From Bacteroidota bacterium (GTDB lineage: Bacteria; Bacteroidota; Bacteroidia; Chitinophagales; Saprospiraceae), in NCBI GenBank assembly GCA_017857395.1, contig JAFMDF010000008.1, forward strand, positions 1 to 64,000: 64,000 bases of DNA, read 5' to 3'. Positions 16,660 through 26,042 of this stretch are shown here, one piece after another. How positions within the stretch are numbered: the stretch's first letter is position 1; every line of letters begins with the position of its first letter. The translations under genes and the position numbers were made by a program. Below the pieces are notes generated by a model. That model made no database searches and had not been told where the DNA came from. It saw only the letters and a program-made list of their open reading frames with translations.

Positions 16660-18756
16660 TTATTGTTTAACCAATTTATAATTTCCTACTCGGTCTGCTT
16701 TATCTTTTATTTTTAATAAATAGATGCCCTTGGCAAAGTTGGTGGTTGAAATTTTTGCTATTCCAGAAAAAGTAGAATCCTTATCTAAAACCAAAACCCC
16801 TTTATTATCATAAATGTGAATTGTTTTTAGAAGCAGCTCACTTTTTATAAATAATTGATTTTTAATGGGGTTTGGATAAATAGATATTTCGGAAATAGGA
16901 ATAGTATGGTTTGAAACCGTCTGTTGAACGAATGCTGGATTAGAATAAGGAGATTGGCAGACTTCATTTTTGGCAGTTACTCGAAAGCTTAGACTATCCG
17001 TGGAGGCTTCCCAATTTTCTATCTTAAATGTTGTTGAATTCGGGGGCAAATTGGTTAAAACCGAATAGGTTTGACCTTTATCTGTTGAGATTTCAACCGT
17101 ATAACTTTCTTCATTTCCAGCAATATCCAACCAGTTTAATTGAATAGCATTATTATCTCCATTTATATTAGCGACTAACTTTGCAGGCCCATCAGGGCGA
17201 CTACCATTTTGTAACCGTTCTTTTAATTGTATTTCATAAAGGGAAGTTGGGGTCACTTCTTTTTTACTTAATTCAATATAGCCAATAGGATTAGAAAACT
17301 GATGGGCATTGGTTACTAAACCATTACAGCCAATCGCATAATTTTGTCGATGTGGCGGTTTTTGGATAATGATTTTTCTGAAAATAGTATTGGTATTTAC
17401 ATTCCAAGCGACACAATTGGTGCAGGCCCAACCATGTCCTGTACCATAACGCCCTCGATTATACAAACCTAAAAGTTGGTCAGTTTCTGAACCGGTAAAT
17501 TCAATATTATCAAATAATAAACCTTGACTCCAGCGTCGATGTCCTTCACTAGCGGCATAATCGTGTTCGGAACTACAATTATAAAAAACAATGCCTGAAA
17601 CAGAACTTGTTCCATTAGAGACAAAAGAATGTCGACCATAACTAGCATGGCAATTGTCAAATAAAATATTATTGGACCGAGCATTCGCTGCAAAATTATA
17701 CCGCCGAGCCCCTGTGATTTCAGAATGAGGTTCGATGCCCCGACAATCTTTGATGGTCACTCTTGAAGCTGCTGTTGTATAAACCGCCGCATAATAAAAA
17801 TGCTTGGCTGTAACATTTGTCACCCAGCAATCTTCTACGCCTTTTAAAGCAATAGCACTTTTTGCATGGTCTTCAGTTAATTCCCCATTGGTGACAATTT
17901 CAATTCGTAGATTTTCGATGCCTATATTTTTTTTAATATTTGGTTCGTTGAGTTTATAAATATAGGGTTGAGACAAGGTTTGGTCAAAATGGTCAAAGAT
18001 AGGTGCATCCAAAATGACCTTTTTCTCTGGTTCGTTAATTTCTGTGATATATCGGTTATAATAAATGTCAATAGTCCCAGGAGTCCAAGGGGCATCTGTA
18101 TCTGTATTTCCATAATCTATGGAGGCTAACCATTTATCGGTACTAGGATGCACTATGATGATTTGGTCGCCTACTTTAAATGGGGCAGTAGTAATCAATT
18201 CTAAACTCCTAGCCCCTGCGGGAATAAATGAGTTAGTGATATTTATGTACGTATTGGGAACTGCATTGCTCCAACTGTTTGTTGCGCCTCCTGCAATGAT
18301 TAAATCTCTTAAATTAGGGGTGTTACCAATGCCTTTTATGATGGTTGAAGCCGCTGAATCAGTAGTTTGTCCCATACCTCGAAGGGTAATGCCACTTTCT
18401 TTGATAAATAATTGCCCATGTACTTCATAAATACCTGCATCTAATAATAAAGCTCCTCTAATACCAGCGTCATTAAGTGGCAATTTTGCCATAGAATCTA
18501 GTGCATTTTGGATGTGGCTGGTGTTATCTCCTGAGATTGGGTTGATAGTTAATAGGGTAGGGACTTCGGGTAAAGCTACACCTCCGCCTTTATACCCTGC
18601 ATGACTAAAGTCAGGAAGGTAATTATTTTCCGTATCAGTAGTATATTCCATACAACCTGCTTCGCCAATATAAGCAATAGCGGGCGTATTTTGAGCATAT
18701 AGCTCAGTTGCCAACAGGAAAACTAGGCATCCTAGATATTTAAAGAAATCATGCAT
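16660..18756 (-). CDS. T9SS-secreted beta-helix (pectate-lyase-like) protein
   Basis: A 698-residue secreted protein. Signal peptide 1-21 (ELYAQ). The N-terminal half is a right-handed parallel beta-helix: GALLLDAGIYEVHGQLFIKESGITLRGMG is a Pectate_lyase_3-type signature, and repeated N/V-rich turns follow. At about 540-620 a fibronectin-like strand pattern (NWLDIAGNEESYTVEISTD) precedes a T9SS type A sorting domain at about 620-698 (ISIYPNPIKNQLFI ... KGIYLLKIKDKADRVGNYKLVKQ). It is thus exported to the surface or medium. Beta-helix proteins of this type are often polysaccharide lyases or hydrolases; I see no unequivocal catalytic triad. It precedes the lyase gene 15444-16598 on the same strand with a 61-bp gap. 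Confidence 0.85.
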   Translation of the reverse strand: MHDFFKYLGCLVFLLATELYAQNTPAIAYIGEAGCMEYTTDTENNYLPDFSHAGYKGGGVALPEVPTLLTINPISGDNTSHIQNALDSMAKLPLNDAGIRGALLLDAGIYEVHGQLFIKESGITLRGMGQTTDSAASTIIKGIGNTPNLRDLIIAGGATNSWSNAVPNTYINITNSFIPAGARSLELITTAPFKVGDQIIIVHPSTDKWLASIDYGNTDTDAPWTPGTIDIYYNRYITEINEPEKKVILDAPIFDHFDQTLSQPYIYKLNEPNIKKNIGIENLRIEIVTNGELTEDHAKSAIALKGVEDCWVTNVTAKHFYYAAVYTTAASRVTIKDCRGIEPHSEITGARRYNFAANARSNNILFDNCHASYGRHSFVSNGTSSVSGIVFYNCSSEHDYAASEGHRRWSQGLLFDNIEFTGSETDQLLGLYNRGRYGTGHGWACTNCVAWNVNTNTIFRKIIIQKPPHRQNYAIGCNGLVTNAHQFSNPIGYIELSKKEVTPTSLYEIQLKERLQNGSRPDGPAKLVANINGDNNAIQLNWLDIAGNEESYTVEISTDKGQTYSVLTNLPPNSTTFKIENWEASTDSLSFRVTAKNEVCQSPYSNPAFVQQTVSNHTIPISEISIYPNPIKNQLFIKSELLLKTIHIYDNKGVLVLDKDSTFSGIAKISTTNFAKGIYLLKIKDKADRVGNYKLVKQ

Positions 18757-18812
18757 TTAAAGGATAGAAGAGCGTAAAAAGAGTTTTTTTAGATAGAAAA
18801 GATAGAATAATT

Positions 18813-18849
18813 AAAACACGGTGACTATGGTAAACAGCCACCGTGTTTT
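18813..18849 (-). terminator. Intrinsic terminator of the double beta-helix gene
   Basis: An 11-bp perfect stem (aaaacacggtg at 18813-18823 with caccgtgtttt at 18839-18849) lies 73 bp beyond the stop of 18922-22203. On the minus strand the stem ends in TTTT and an AT-rich tail. Confidence 0.75.
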
Positions 18850-18921
18850 TATAATAACCAAGACGTAAAATTTAACCTACTTAATTTTTAATAATAGGTT
18901 AAATAATTCTAATCCATTTGG

Positions 18922-21900
18922 TTATCGAATCATTACTTTCAAAGACATTTGCCCTTCTTCTGTTTGAAGTCTAGCAATATAAACGCCTTTTGCCAATTGG
19001 TCTGAGATACCAAATCGAACAGTATGTGTTCCAGCAGTTCTTTCGCCACTTACCAAAACGCCAATTTCTTGCCCTACAATACTATAAAGAGATAATCTAA
19101 CTTCTCCATTGTTAGTAAGGTTATAAGAGAAAGTTGCTTCTTGACTCATTGGATTTGGCCAAACAGCTAGCTCTAAAGTATTATTTATTTCTGGCTCATA
19201 AATAGAAGATATTAGCGCAGCACAAGTTTGAGTGGCACCGATAGCACCTCCATTAGTAGCCGCTTTGGCAGATTCTGTATCAGGGCTATAACAAGGATCA
19301 AACATAGAGAAATCAAATAGATGACCATTATCAAAAGCGGTACCTTCAAAAAGAATATCTTCTACCACAAAATCAAACATCTCCTCAGATGCTGGATTGG
19401 CATATAAATCTATCACATATTGCGTCAAATTGATAGGGACATTATTTAAAGTAATAGCTTCTTGGATATAAGTATCTGAGCCATCATTGCCCAATGCCTG
19501 TACAATTAAATCTGAATAAATATTAGGAATACTAACGGAGTCTATTCCATTCAGTACATCCAATACATCTTGCGACCAGAAAATATTATTAGCCGCAAAG
19601 TTGAATTTAGCACCTTCATATAAAGTGTCAATCGTAAATACTTTATGTGCCCCATTATCTGGCTGCGTTTGTTCATCCGTATAAATAGGGGAGGTACCTA
19701 ATAATAGGGGATTCATCAAAATATTATTCGTGACTTTTACCTCATTTACTCGACCAAATTGGAAACAACCGTGCCGACCACCAATATTAAAAATGGTATT
19801 ATGGTCAAATTCAATATAGTTATGAGGAATCGTACCTCCTTGACTTCTAAAGACTCTATCAATGATGTTATGCATGACAGTATTTTTGACCACTAAACTA
19901 TCAAATTGCCAATTTCTAGCATCAATTCCTCTACCATTTCCTTGCAGAAGCCGACGGTTACCACCATTTCTAAAATGACATCGATTCACATAACATTTTA
20001 CACCTAAAGCACGCAATTGTAAAAAGCCACCTCTATCTTTTTCTATGATACAATCTTCTACAATGATTCTAGAATCCGTTCCGAACATTCTAATTTGTCC
20101 CCAATGGTGGTCTTCTAATGGCCCATTTTCACCAGAGATTATCCAGAGATTTTTTAAGGTCATATCTCCTCCAGCGTAGACAATTTTAGATCTACCACCA
20201 TCTGCATTCGGAATTCGAGTTATGATGGGCTTTACTTCGGTATTTGTTAAGTCTACTGCTTCAATCTGAACAGGCCAACCACCTGCTCTACTATCAATTC
20301 GGTCAGACATCACATATACTCGACCATTTTCTAATTGATAAATTGTATTGAGACTTACCCGTTCTCCTGTTTCCGTTGTATCGCCCATGACGACATTATT
20401 TAAACGGATGAGTGCTAGAGGATCGTCACCTGGGTCAACATAAACGTATCTTACTGGTGTAGGTGCAGGTGGTGTTGGTGGAATTAAAACAGCATCAATA
20501 ACATGAACGACTCCGTTACTTGCTTCTATATCCGCTACTGTTACTTGAGAATCATTGATAAATACGTTGCCATCTACTATTTTTACTGTAATATCTTTTC
20601 CTTGAAGGGTTGTTGCGGTCATACCATCTGACAAATCAGTAGATAATACTTTTCCGCTTAATACATGGTATAATAATACATTAGCCAAAGCACCTGTTGG
20701 GTCAGCTAATAAAGCATCTAGTGTGCCTGCTGGTAGGTTACCAATTGCGGCATCTGTAGGCGCAAAAACGGTGAATGGGCCATCTCCACTCAAATCATCT
20801 GCTAATTCTGCCGCAATAACTGCAGTTTCTAAAATAGTATGGTCTGGACTACCCACTATAATATCAACAACAGAACCTGGTCCTGAGCCTTCCGTTAAGT
20901 CATCACACCATGCTACGGCACCAACAGCTCCACCTCCTGTATCTCCTGTAGCCGATGGCGCACTTGAATCATAACAAGGATCAAATGCAGAGAAATCAAA
21001 TAAATGTCCGTTATCAAAAGGGGTATTGGCAAAAGCAATGTCTTCTACCACAAAATCAAACATATCTTCAGATGCTGGATTAGCATATAAATCTTTCACA
21101 TATTGGGTTAAAGTGATTGGAACATTTGCTAGTGGAGAAGGGTCTGCGAAATAAGTACCTGTTCCATCATTGCCCAATGCCTGTAAAATTAAATCAGAGT
21201 AAATATTTGGTATATTTACCGTATCAATGCCATTAATTACATCTAAAATATCTTGTGACCAATAGATATTATTGCTTGCAAAATTGAATTTTGACCCTTC
21301 GTAAAGGGTATCTATGGTAAATACTTTATGTGCTCCATTATCAGGCTGTGTTTGCTCGTCCGTCAATACAGGTGTTGTTCCTAAAAGCAGCGGATTGGCA
21401 ATATAGTTATTGGTGATTTTTACTTCATTTACTCGACCAAATTGGAAACAACCGTGCCGACCACCAATATTAAAAATGGTATTATGGTCAAATTCAATAT
21501 AGTTATGAGGAATCGTACCTCCTTGACTTCTAAAGACTCTATCAATGATGTTATGCATGACAGTATTTTTGACCACTAAACTATCAAATTGCCAATTTCT
21601 AGCATCAATTCCTCTACCATTTCCTTGCAGAAGCCGACGGTTACCACCATTTCTAAAATGACATCGATTCACATAACATTTTACACCTAAAGCACGCAAT
21701 TGTAAAAAGCCACCTCTATCTTTTTCTATGATACAATCTTCTACAATGATTCTAGAATCTGTTCCGAACATTCTAATTTGTCCCCAGTGGTGGTCTTCTA
21801 ATGGCCCATTTTCACCAGAGATAATCCAAAGATTTTTTAAGGTCATATTTCCTCCAGCATAGACAATTTTAGATCTACCCCCATCTGCATTAGGAATTCT

Positions 21901-22203
21901 AGTAATAACTGGTTTAGTTGCGGTATTCGATAAGTCTTCTGCTTCTATATTTACGGGCCAACCACCTGCTCGGCTATCAATCCTATCAGACAGCACATAA
22001 ACGGCACCATTTTTTAGTTTATAGACGGTATTTACATCTATTCGTTCTCCTGTAGCGGTTGTATCCCCCATAATTACGGTATTAAGAACATTAAGTACCA
22101 GAGGGTCCGCACTCGGTTCAACAACGACGACTCTTTGAGCCTGAACATTCCATGCCATCAAAAGGCACAGCATAAAAAAGGATAATCTGTAAAGTTTTTT
22201 CAT
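18922..22203 (-). CDS. Tandem beta-helix protein with central fasciclin domain and T9SS tail
   Basis: A 1093-residue protein. Signal peptide 1-22. Two homologous right-handed beta-helix regions (about 22-420 and 585-985) are separated by a fasciclin (FAS1) domain at about 435-580 (DGPFTVFAPTDAAIGNLP, VVHVIDAVLIPP). The tail from about 1010 is a T9SS sorting domain (ELAVWPNPMSQEATFSYNL ... KGVYIARLQTEEGQMSLKVMIR). Both helix regions carry DRIDSRAGGWP, YAGGNMTLKNLW and HHWGQIRMFG. The repeats share 335 bp of identical DNA (see separate feature). The beta-helix resembles chondroitinase-B/PL6-like folds; a lyase or binding role is inferred. FAS1 probably provides adhesion. Nothing else in the window has this architecture. 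Confidence 0.85.
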   Translation of the reverse strand: MKKLYRLSFFMLCLLMAWNVQAQRVVVVEPSADPLVLNVLNTVIMGDTTATGERIDVNTVYKLKNGAVYVLSDRIDSRAGGWPVNIEAEDLSNTATKPVITRIPNADGGRSKIVYAGGNMTLKNLWIISGENGPLEDHHWGQIRMFGTDSRIIVEDCIIEKDRGGFLQLRALGVKCYVNRCHFRNGGNRRLLQGNGRGIDARNWQFDSLVVKNTVMHNIIDRVFRSQGGTIPHNYIEFDHNTIFNIGGRHGCFQFGRVNEVKITNNYIANPLLLGTTPVLTDEQTQPDNGAHKVFTIDTLYEGSKFNFASNNIYWSQDILDVINGIDTVNIPNIYSDLILQALGNDGTGTYFADPSPLANVPITLTQYVKDLYANPASEDMFDFVVEDIAFANTPFDNGHLFDFSAFDPCYDSSAPSATGDTGGGAVGAVAWCDDLTEGSGPGSVVDIIVGSPDHTILETAVIAAELADDLSGDGPFTVFAPTDAAIGNLPAGTLDALLADPTGALANVLLYHVLSGKVLSTDLSDGMTATTLQGKDITVKIVDGNVFINDSQVTVADIEASNGVVHVIDAVLIPPTPPAPTPVRYVYVDPGDDPLALIRLNNVVMGDTTETGERVSLNTIYQLENGRVYVMSDRIDSRAGGWPVQIEAVDLTNTEVKPIITRIPNADGGRSKIVYAGGDMTLKNLWIISGENGPLEDHHWGQIRMFGTDSRIIVEDCIIEKDRGGFLQLRALGVKCYVNRCHFRNGGNRRLLQGNGRGIDARNWQFDSLVVKNTVMHNIIDRVFRSQGGTIPHNYIEFDHNTIFNIGGRHGCFQFGRVNEVKVTNNILMNPLLLGTSPIYTDEQTQPDNGAHKVFTIDTLYEGAKFNFAANNIFWSQDVLDVLNGIDSVSIPNIYSDLIVQALGNDGSDTYIQEAITLNNVPINLTQYVIDLYANPASEEMFDFVVEDILFEGTAFDNGHLFDFSMFDPCYSPDTESAKAATNGGAIGATQTCAALISSIYEPEINNTLELAVWPNPMSQEATFSYNLTNNGEVRLSLYSIVGQEIGVLVSGERTAGTHTVRFGISDQLAKGVYIARLQTEEGQMSLKVMIR
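19742..20076 (-). repeat. Perfect 335-bp internal direct repeat, copy 2
   Basis: This block is identical, base for base, to 21425-21759 (offset 1683 bp, in frame). The flanks on both sides diverge at synonymous and non-synonymous sites; first mismatches are at 19741/21424 and 20077/21760. It encodes the helix core around DRVFRSQGGTIPHNY. Confidence 0.95.
21425..21759 (-). repeat. Perfect 335-bp internal direct repeat, copy 1
   Basis: Partner of 19742-20076, within the first beta-helix region of the same gene. Identity over 335 bp including third codon positions points to recent gene conversion or homologous exchange, not just old tandem duplication. Confidence 0.95.
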
Positions 22204-22432
22204 TTTGAATTAAGTTTAATTTTAAAAATCCAAATCGGATTTGGAGGGTAATTCCTAATCATCCGAAATAGAGCTAAGGTTTTAAGAATGTATTTAAACA
22301 GAAGAGAGAGTAGAGATGCGAGATTAGAGACTCGGCTAGGATTAAATGAGTCTTTTTATATCAAAACAGATTCACTTATTCTAGGTTAGTCTCTCTTTTA
22401 TCAATGAAATGGTATCTTCTCTCTGTTCTGTC

Positions 22433-25318
22433 TTATAATTTATATTGGATGCCAACAGTACCCGTTCTACCAAAAGTTTCGATTCGATTAATGAAATTTT
22501 GATTTCTGGTAAAGGAAATATCTTGTTGGTCGGTGAAATTATTAATGTTTACAAAGACACTCCAATGGTTGCCGAATCGTTGTTTAATGGACGCATCCCA
22601 TCGCCAAAATTCTAAATCAAATTGGTCGAAATCTTTATTTAAAGTGTAGGTTTTTGCTTTTGTCCCTTGGAATACCCCAGATACTCTTGCGGAGAATTTT
22701 TTATAATCATATCCAACGGATAAATGGAAAATATGAGGGGCTTGACTAGGCATTGCCACAACACGAGTATTTGAGAAATAAGTCGTTTCAAAAAGCGGTG
22801 GAAATGGGACAACCAGTTTAGTTTCGGAAGTCAAGAAGAAAACTTCTGTTTCGGAATATAATCGAGAATAATTAACATTTAAAACAAGCCCATTCAATGG
22901 TTTTGGTAAGAAGCTAAAACTTGTCTGCAAATCTATTTCATAACCATAAACTTTAGAGGAGGGTAAATTGGTATAAGAAGATAAAGTATAACCCGTATAT
23001 CTGTCAGGATCCCAACCATTGGCAGTTGCTAGTTCTGGGCTAGCCAAGTTAATATTCCAAGGAATGAAGATGTTGCTGACATCTTTATAAAAACCACCGA
23101 TTGTCAATAAGCCTAGCCCACCTTTATAGGCAGAAAGAAATAAATCATAACTGGTTGATCTAGCGTGTTTGATGTTCGGGTTTCCCGCTCTTAAATCCAA
23201 GCTAGTATTATTAATTTGTGCTCTAGGTGTTACGTAATTATAATCAGGTCTAGCAAGGGTAGAAGCATAAGAAGCACGAATATCGAACCAACTTAAAGGT
23301 TGAAATTTGATATGTAAATGCGGTAAAAATTCCCCATATTGTTGAACGGTCGTGGTATCAACATAAAATCCATTGACGCCATATCGACCACTAACGGAAG
23401 AATAACCAGCACTATATTCATTATCAGAATATTCGTATCTAAAACCAGGAATAACGGATAGCTTCTTGCCAAATTCCAGTTTTAGCATCGCATATCCAGC
23501 GGTAATAGATTCTGCGACTTCAAAATTATCATTAATGGCATCTCGATTATTAGATAGATTTCCTTTTTGCAAATCATACCAATTTCTAATGGAAGCAGGA
23601 TTAAGAGATGCATCAAAATTAGCTTGGGTGCCATCTTCATTGACAAAATCAACTCGTGGCGCATTTTGTAAAAAGTTATTGATACTGATTAGACTACCAT
23701 TTAATTGAGAATAAATTAATGGTTCACCATAAGAAGCTTGGGCTATTTGAGTAAATTCTCCTCCTAAATAATAGAAATTTTCAGAATCTTTAGTAACTAC
23801 TCGTGATCGGTCAACGCCAAAGTATTTTCCACCGAATTTAAAATAACCACCAATTTTATCGGTTAATTTTAAAGGTATTTTTATATTGACAATCGCCGTT
23901 TGTGTTTCTTCAAGGGTGTTTTGTTGTTCAAATTCATTTCGGCCTAAAAAAGCGTCATCTAAGTTTGGATTTGCCGCCGCTAAAAAAGTCCGAGGATGAC
24001 CATTAGGATCTAAATCTGAATCATAAGATTCGCTATTATCCTCAAACCGCATGTAGAAATTATAAGGTGTGCTACCTTCGGATTTAGAAGAAGAGAGACT
24101 CCAGTCCACTAAAAATTTTTCAAAAGGATGTTCGCCACTCAAGGAGAGCGAGTATAAATCTATTTTTTGTTCAATACCTGTTCCTTGATAAGTAATACCA
24201 GGACTTCCTGGATTATAGGCGTTTTGCATAGTGAACCGATTTCGGTCGGTTGAACTATATAAACCAAATAAACCCAAACTATGCTTGCCTAAATCATAAT
24301 CTAAATTTAAACTGGCATTCAATCGTTTTCGTTTTTCATCTCGGTCAGATAAAGTTAAAGAGCTACCTCTAATAGTGGTAATACCTGTTTCTGCATCCGT
24401 TCCTCCTTTCTGCCAGCCATAGCTTAAAATATCTCCACTTCGATTAAATCGCTCCAAACTTGCTTGGGCAACAATACCGAGTTTATCATTTAAGACTCTT
24501 TTACTTGCTTGTAAAACACCTTTATAATCTCCATAATAATCATTGAGTTGATTGTAGCCGCCTAACATTTTTGCTAAAAATTTAAAATCTTTTGGCGCTT
24601 TTCTAAGCCTTAGATTAACTGTTCCTCCTACGGATTCTGCATCCATATCTGGCAAAGGAGATTTAAATACCTCAATTCCATCTAACATTTCTGGAGAAAT
24701 CAAGGATAAATCAACGGACCGGTCATTAGGAGAGTTAGAAGGCAATCGTACACCATTTACTGTAATAGCGGCAAATTTTGGCTCCATCCCTCGAATCACT
24801 ACTTTTTGCCCTTCCCCACCACTTCTCTGAATCGCTACACCAGGCAGTCGTGCAATTGCTTCCGCTGCATTCACATCGGGCAATTCTTGAATTCTATCCG
24901 CCGAAACGATATTGGCAATAGACTCGGAATTTAATTGTTGATTAATCGCCTTGGCTTGACCCAATGCCTGGCTTGTAACAATTACTTCTTCCCCTAAAAT
25001 AGCAGCAGTCCCCAATTTCGCATCAATAACCGATACTTCTCCTGCTATAATGTTAACTGCTACTGATTTGGATTCAAAACCTAAAAAAGATATTTCTATG
25101 ATTTGCGCTCCTACTGGAATCCCACTTAATAAATAAGAACCATCTATATCTGTAACCGTGCCGATGCTTGTTCCCTCTACTAAAATGGTAGCTCCAGGAA
25201 GGGTAGAATTTTCCTGTGCATCTGTGATAATCCCTTTAATAATACCATTTTGGGCAAATAGGGTAGGCAAGCCAATCAATAAATTAAAGAAGATAAAGAG
25301 TAAAAATCTTTTATTCAT
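22433..25318 (-). CDS. TonB-dependent receptor
   Basis: A 961-residue outer-membrane transporter. Signal peptide 1-22 (LFAQ), CarboxypepD_reg-like domain at about 27-110 (GTVTDIDGSYLLSGIPVGA), plug at about 130-250 (VNAAEAIARLPGVAIQRSG, ESVGGTVNLRLRKA), then a beta-barrel ending in an aromatic-poor IGIQYKL-type C terminus. It imports a substrate using TonB energy. There is no SusD partner, so it is not a SusC/SusD pair, which fits transport of smaller oligosaccharides or degradation products released by the secreted lyases encoded next door. The closest genes are the double beta-helix gene downstream and the HTCS further upstream. The substrate is not predictable. Confidence 0.9.
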   Translation of the reverse strand: MNKRFLLFIFFNLLIGLPTLFAQNGIIKGIITDAQENSTLPGATILVEGTSIGTVTDIDGSYLLSGIPVGAQIIEISFLGFESKSVAVNIIAGEVSVIDAKLGTAAILGEEVIVTSQALGQAKAINQQLNSESIANIVSADRIQELPDVNAAEAIARLPGVAIQRSGGEGQKVVIRGMEPKFAAITVNGVRLPSNSPNDRSVDLSLISPEMLDGIEVFKSPLPDMDAESVGGTVNLRLRKAPKDFKFLAKMLGGYNQLNDYYGDYKGVLQASKRVLNDKLGIVAQASLERFNRSGDILSYGWQKGGTDAETGITTIRGSSLTLSDRDEKRKRLNASLNLDYDLGKHSLGLFGLYSSTDRNRFTMQNAYNPGSPGITYQGTGIEQKIDLYSLSLSGEHPFEKFLVDWSLSSSKSEGSTPYNFYMRFEDNSESYDSDLDPNGHPRTFLAAANPNLDDAFLGRNEFEQQNTLEETQTAIVNIKIPLKLTDKIGGYFKFGGKYFGVDRSRVVTKDSENFYYLGGEFTQIAQASYGEPLIYSQLNGSLISINNFLQNAPRVDFVNEDGTQANFDASLNPASIRNWYDLQKGNLSNNRDAINDNFEVAESITAGYAMLKLEFGKKLSVIPGFRYEYSDNEYSAGYSSVSGRYGVNGFYVDTTTVQQYGEFLPHLHIKFQPLSWFDIRASYASTLARPDYNYVTPRAQINNTSLDLRAGNPNIKHARSTSYDLFLSAYKGGLGLLTIGGFYKDVSNIFIPWNINLASPELATANGWDPDRYTGYTLSSYTNLPSSKVYGYEIDLQTSFSFLPKPLNGLVLNVNYSRLYSETEVFFLTSETKLVVPFPPLFETTYFSNTRVVAMPSQAPHIFHLSVGYDYKKFSARVSGVFQGTKAKTYTLNKDFDQFDLEFWRWDASIKQRFGNHWSVFVNINNFTDQQDISFTRNQNFINRIETFGRTGTVGIQYKL

Positions 25319-25560
25319 AACAAACTGGTTTTTCGATAATGTTTTTATTAATTATTGGTTAAATTTAGATATAAGATGTTGTTTAAAAATCTACAATAGG
25401 TGGTAAAATCGTATATATTTGGGTTAATAGACAATATTTTTTGAAATGACGACTGAATTACTTTTTTTGTGTAAAATATTGTAAGTCAAATGATTATGTG
25501 TAAAACATATTTATGTTTCAGTAATTATCAATTTAAGATGGGTAGAAAGTTCTTGAGGTT
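25319..25560. other. Intergenic region upstream of the TonB receptor
   Basis: AT-rich sequence between the receptor start and the terminator at 25561-25594. No gene is visible. It should carry the promoter of 22433-25318, but I could not pick a convincing Bacteroidota -7/-33 pair. A 111-residue plus-strand frame at 25490-25825 is not coding-like. Confidence 0.4.
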
Positions 25561-25594
25561 CAAAAAAAAATCCAAGTACATGGTACTTGGATTT
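25561..25594 (-). terminator. Strong intrinsic terminator after the HTCS/remnant unit
   Basis: A perfect 12-bp stem (25568-25579 with 25583-25594; arm AAATCCAAGTAC, loop atg) is followed on the minus strand by a run of T (the plus-strand a-tract at 25562-25570). It lies past the remnant at 25637-26026 and so ends the transcript that begins at the HTCS gene. Confidence 0.85.
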
Positions 25595-25636
25595 CTTGTA
25601 TTCCGATTGAATAATATATTTTTAAACAAAGTCTAT

Positions 25637-26026
25637 CTAATCCTTTGCTCGCTCATTCAATTCCTTAATCGTCCAATAATTATCTCGATCAGCATATTTT
25701 TCTCTTACCTGTTTCATCCTGCGTCAAGCCATACTGTCCATCTACGGCATCGGGCAAAGTATCTTTGGTTAATTGTCCATTTTCCCGTTTCCATCAAAAG
25801 CAATGGCAATTGGTTCTTCTACTAAGGGTTCACTTGCGACCAGCTCTAATTGAAAACCTTTTGGTAAGTACATGGTTTTCATACTCTCCTCTGCTGACAA
25901 AGATGGCGCAGCAGGGTCGGAATTCATGGGTGGTTTTTCGTAAATTTCGTCTTTATAGGTGATTTCTTGTTGACAACTGAATAAGAAGAGTAGCGCAAAG
26001 AAGGTAGCTTGTTTTTTTATTGACAT
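25637..26026 (-). pseudogene. Decayed PVC-type membrane-bound dehydrogenase lipoprotein
   Basis: The first 85 codons (25769-26026) encode a lipoprotein leader (LLFLFSC) and the start of a PVC-type dehydrogenase domain (YLPKGFQLELVASEPLVEEP, then IAIAFDGNGKM), a family whose members exceed 1000 residues. The frame stops at 25769. Downstream, a second frame (25707-25784) reads ENGQLTKDTLPDAVDGQYG and LTQDETG, and a third (25637-25705) reads REKYADRDNYWTIKELNER and ends in a stop. I infer an internal deletion with frameshifts. It is 17 bp downstream of the HTCS stop and upstream of a strong terminator. The identity of the C-terminal piece is not known. Confidence 0.65.
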
Positions 26027-26042
26027 GTTATTTTAATTCTGA

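Noticed and set aside
25490-25825. Plus-strand 111-residue frame
   Set aside because: It crosses the terminator hairpin and is opposite the dehydrogenase remnant; amino-acid content is not protein-like.
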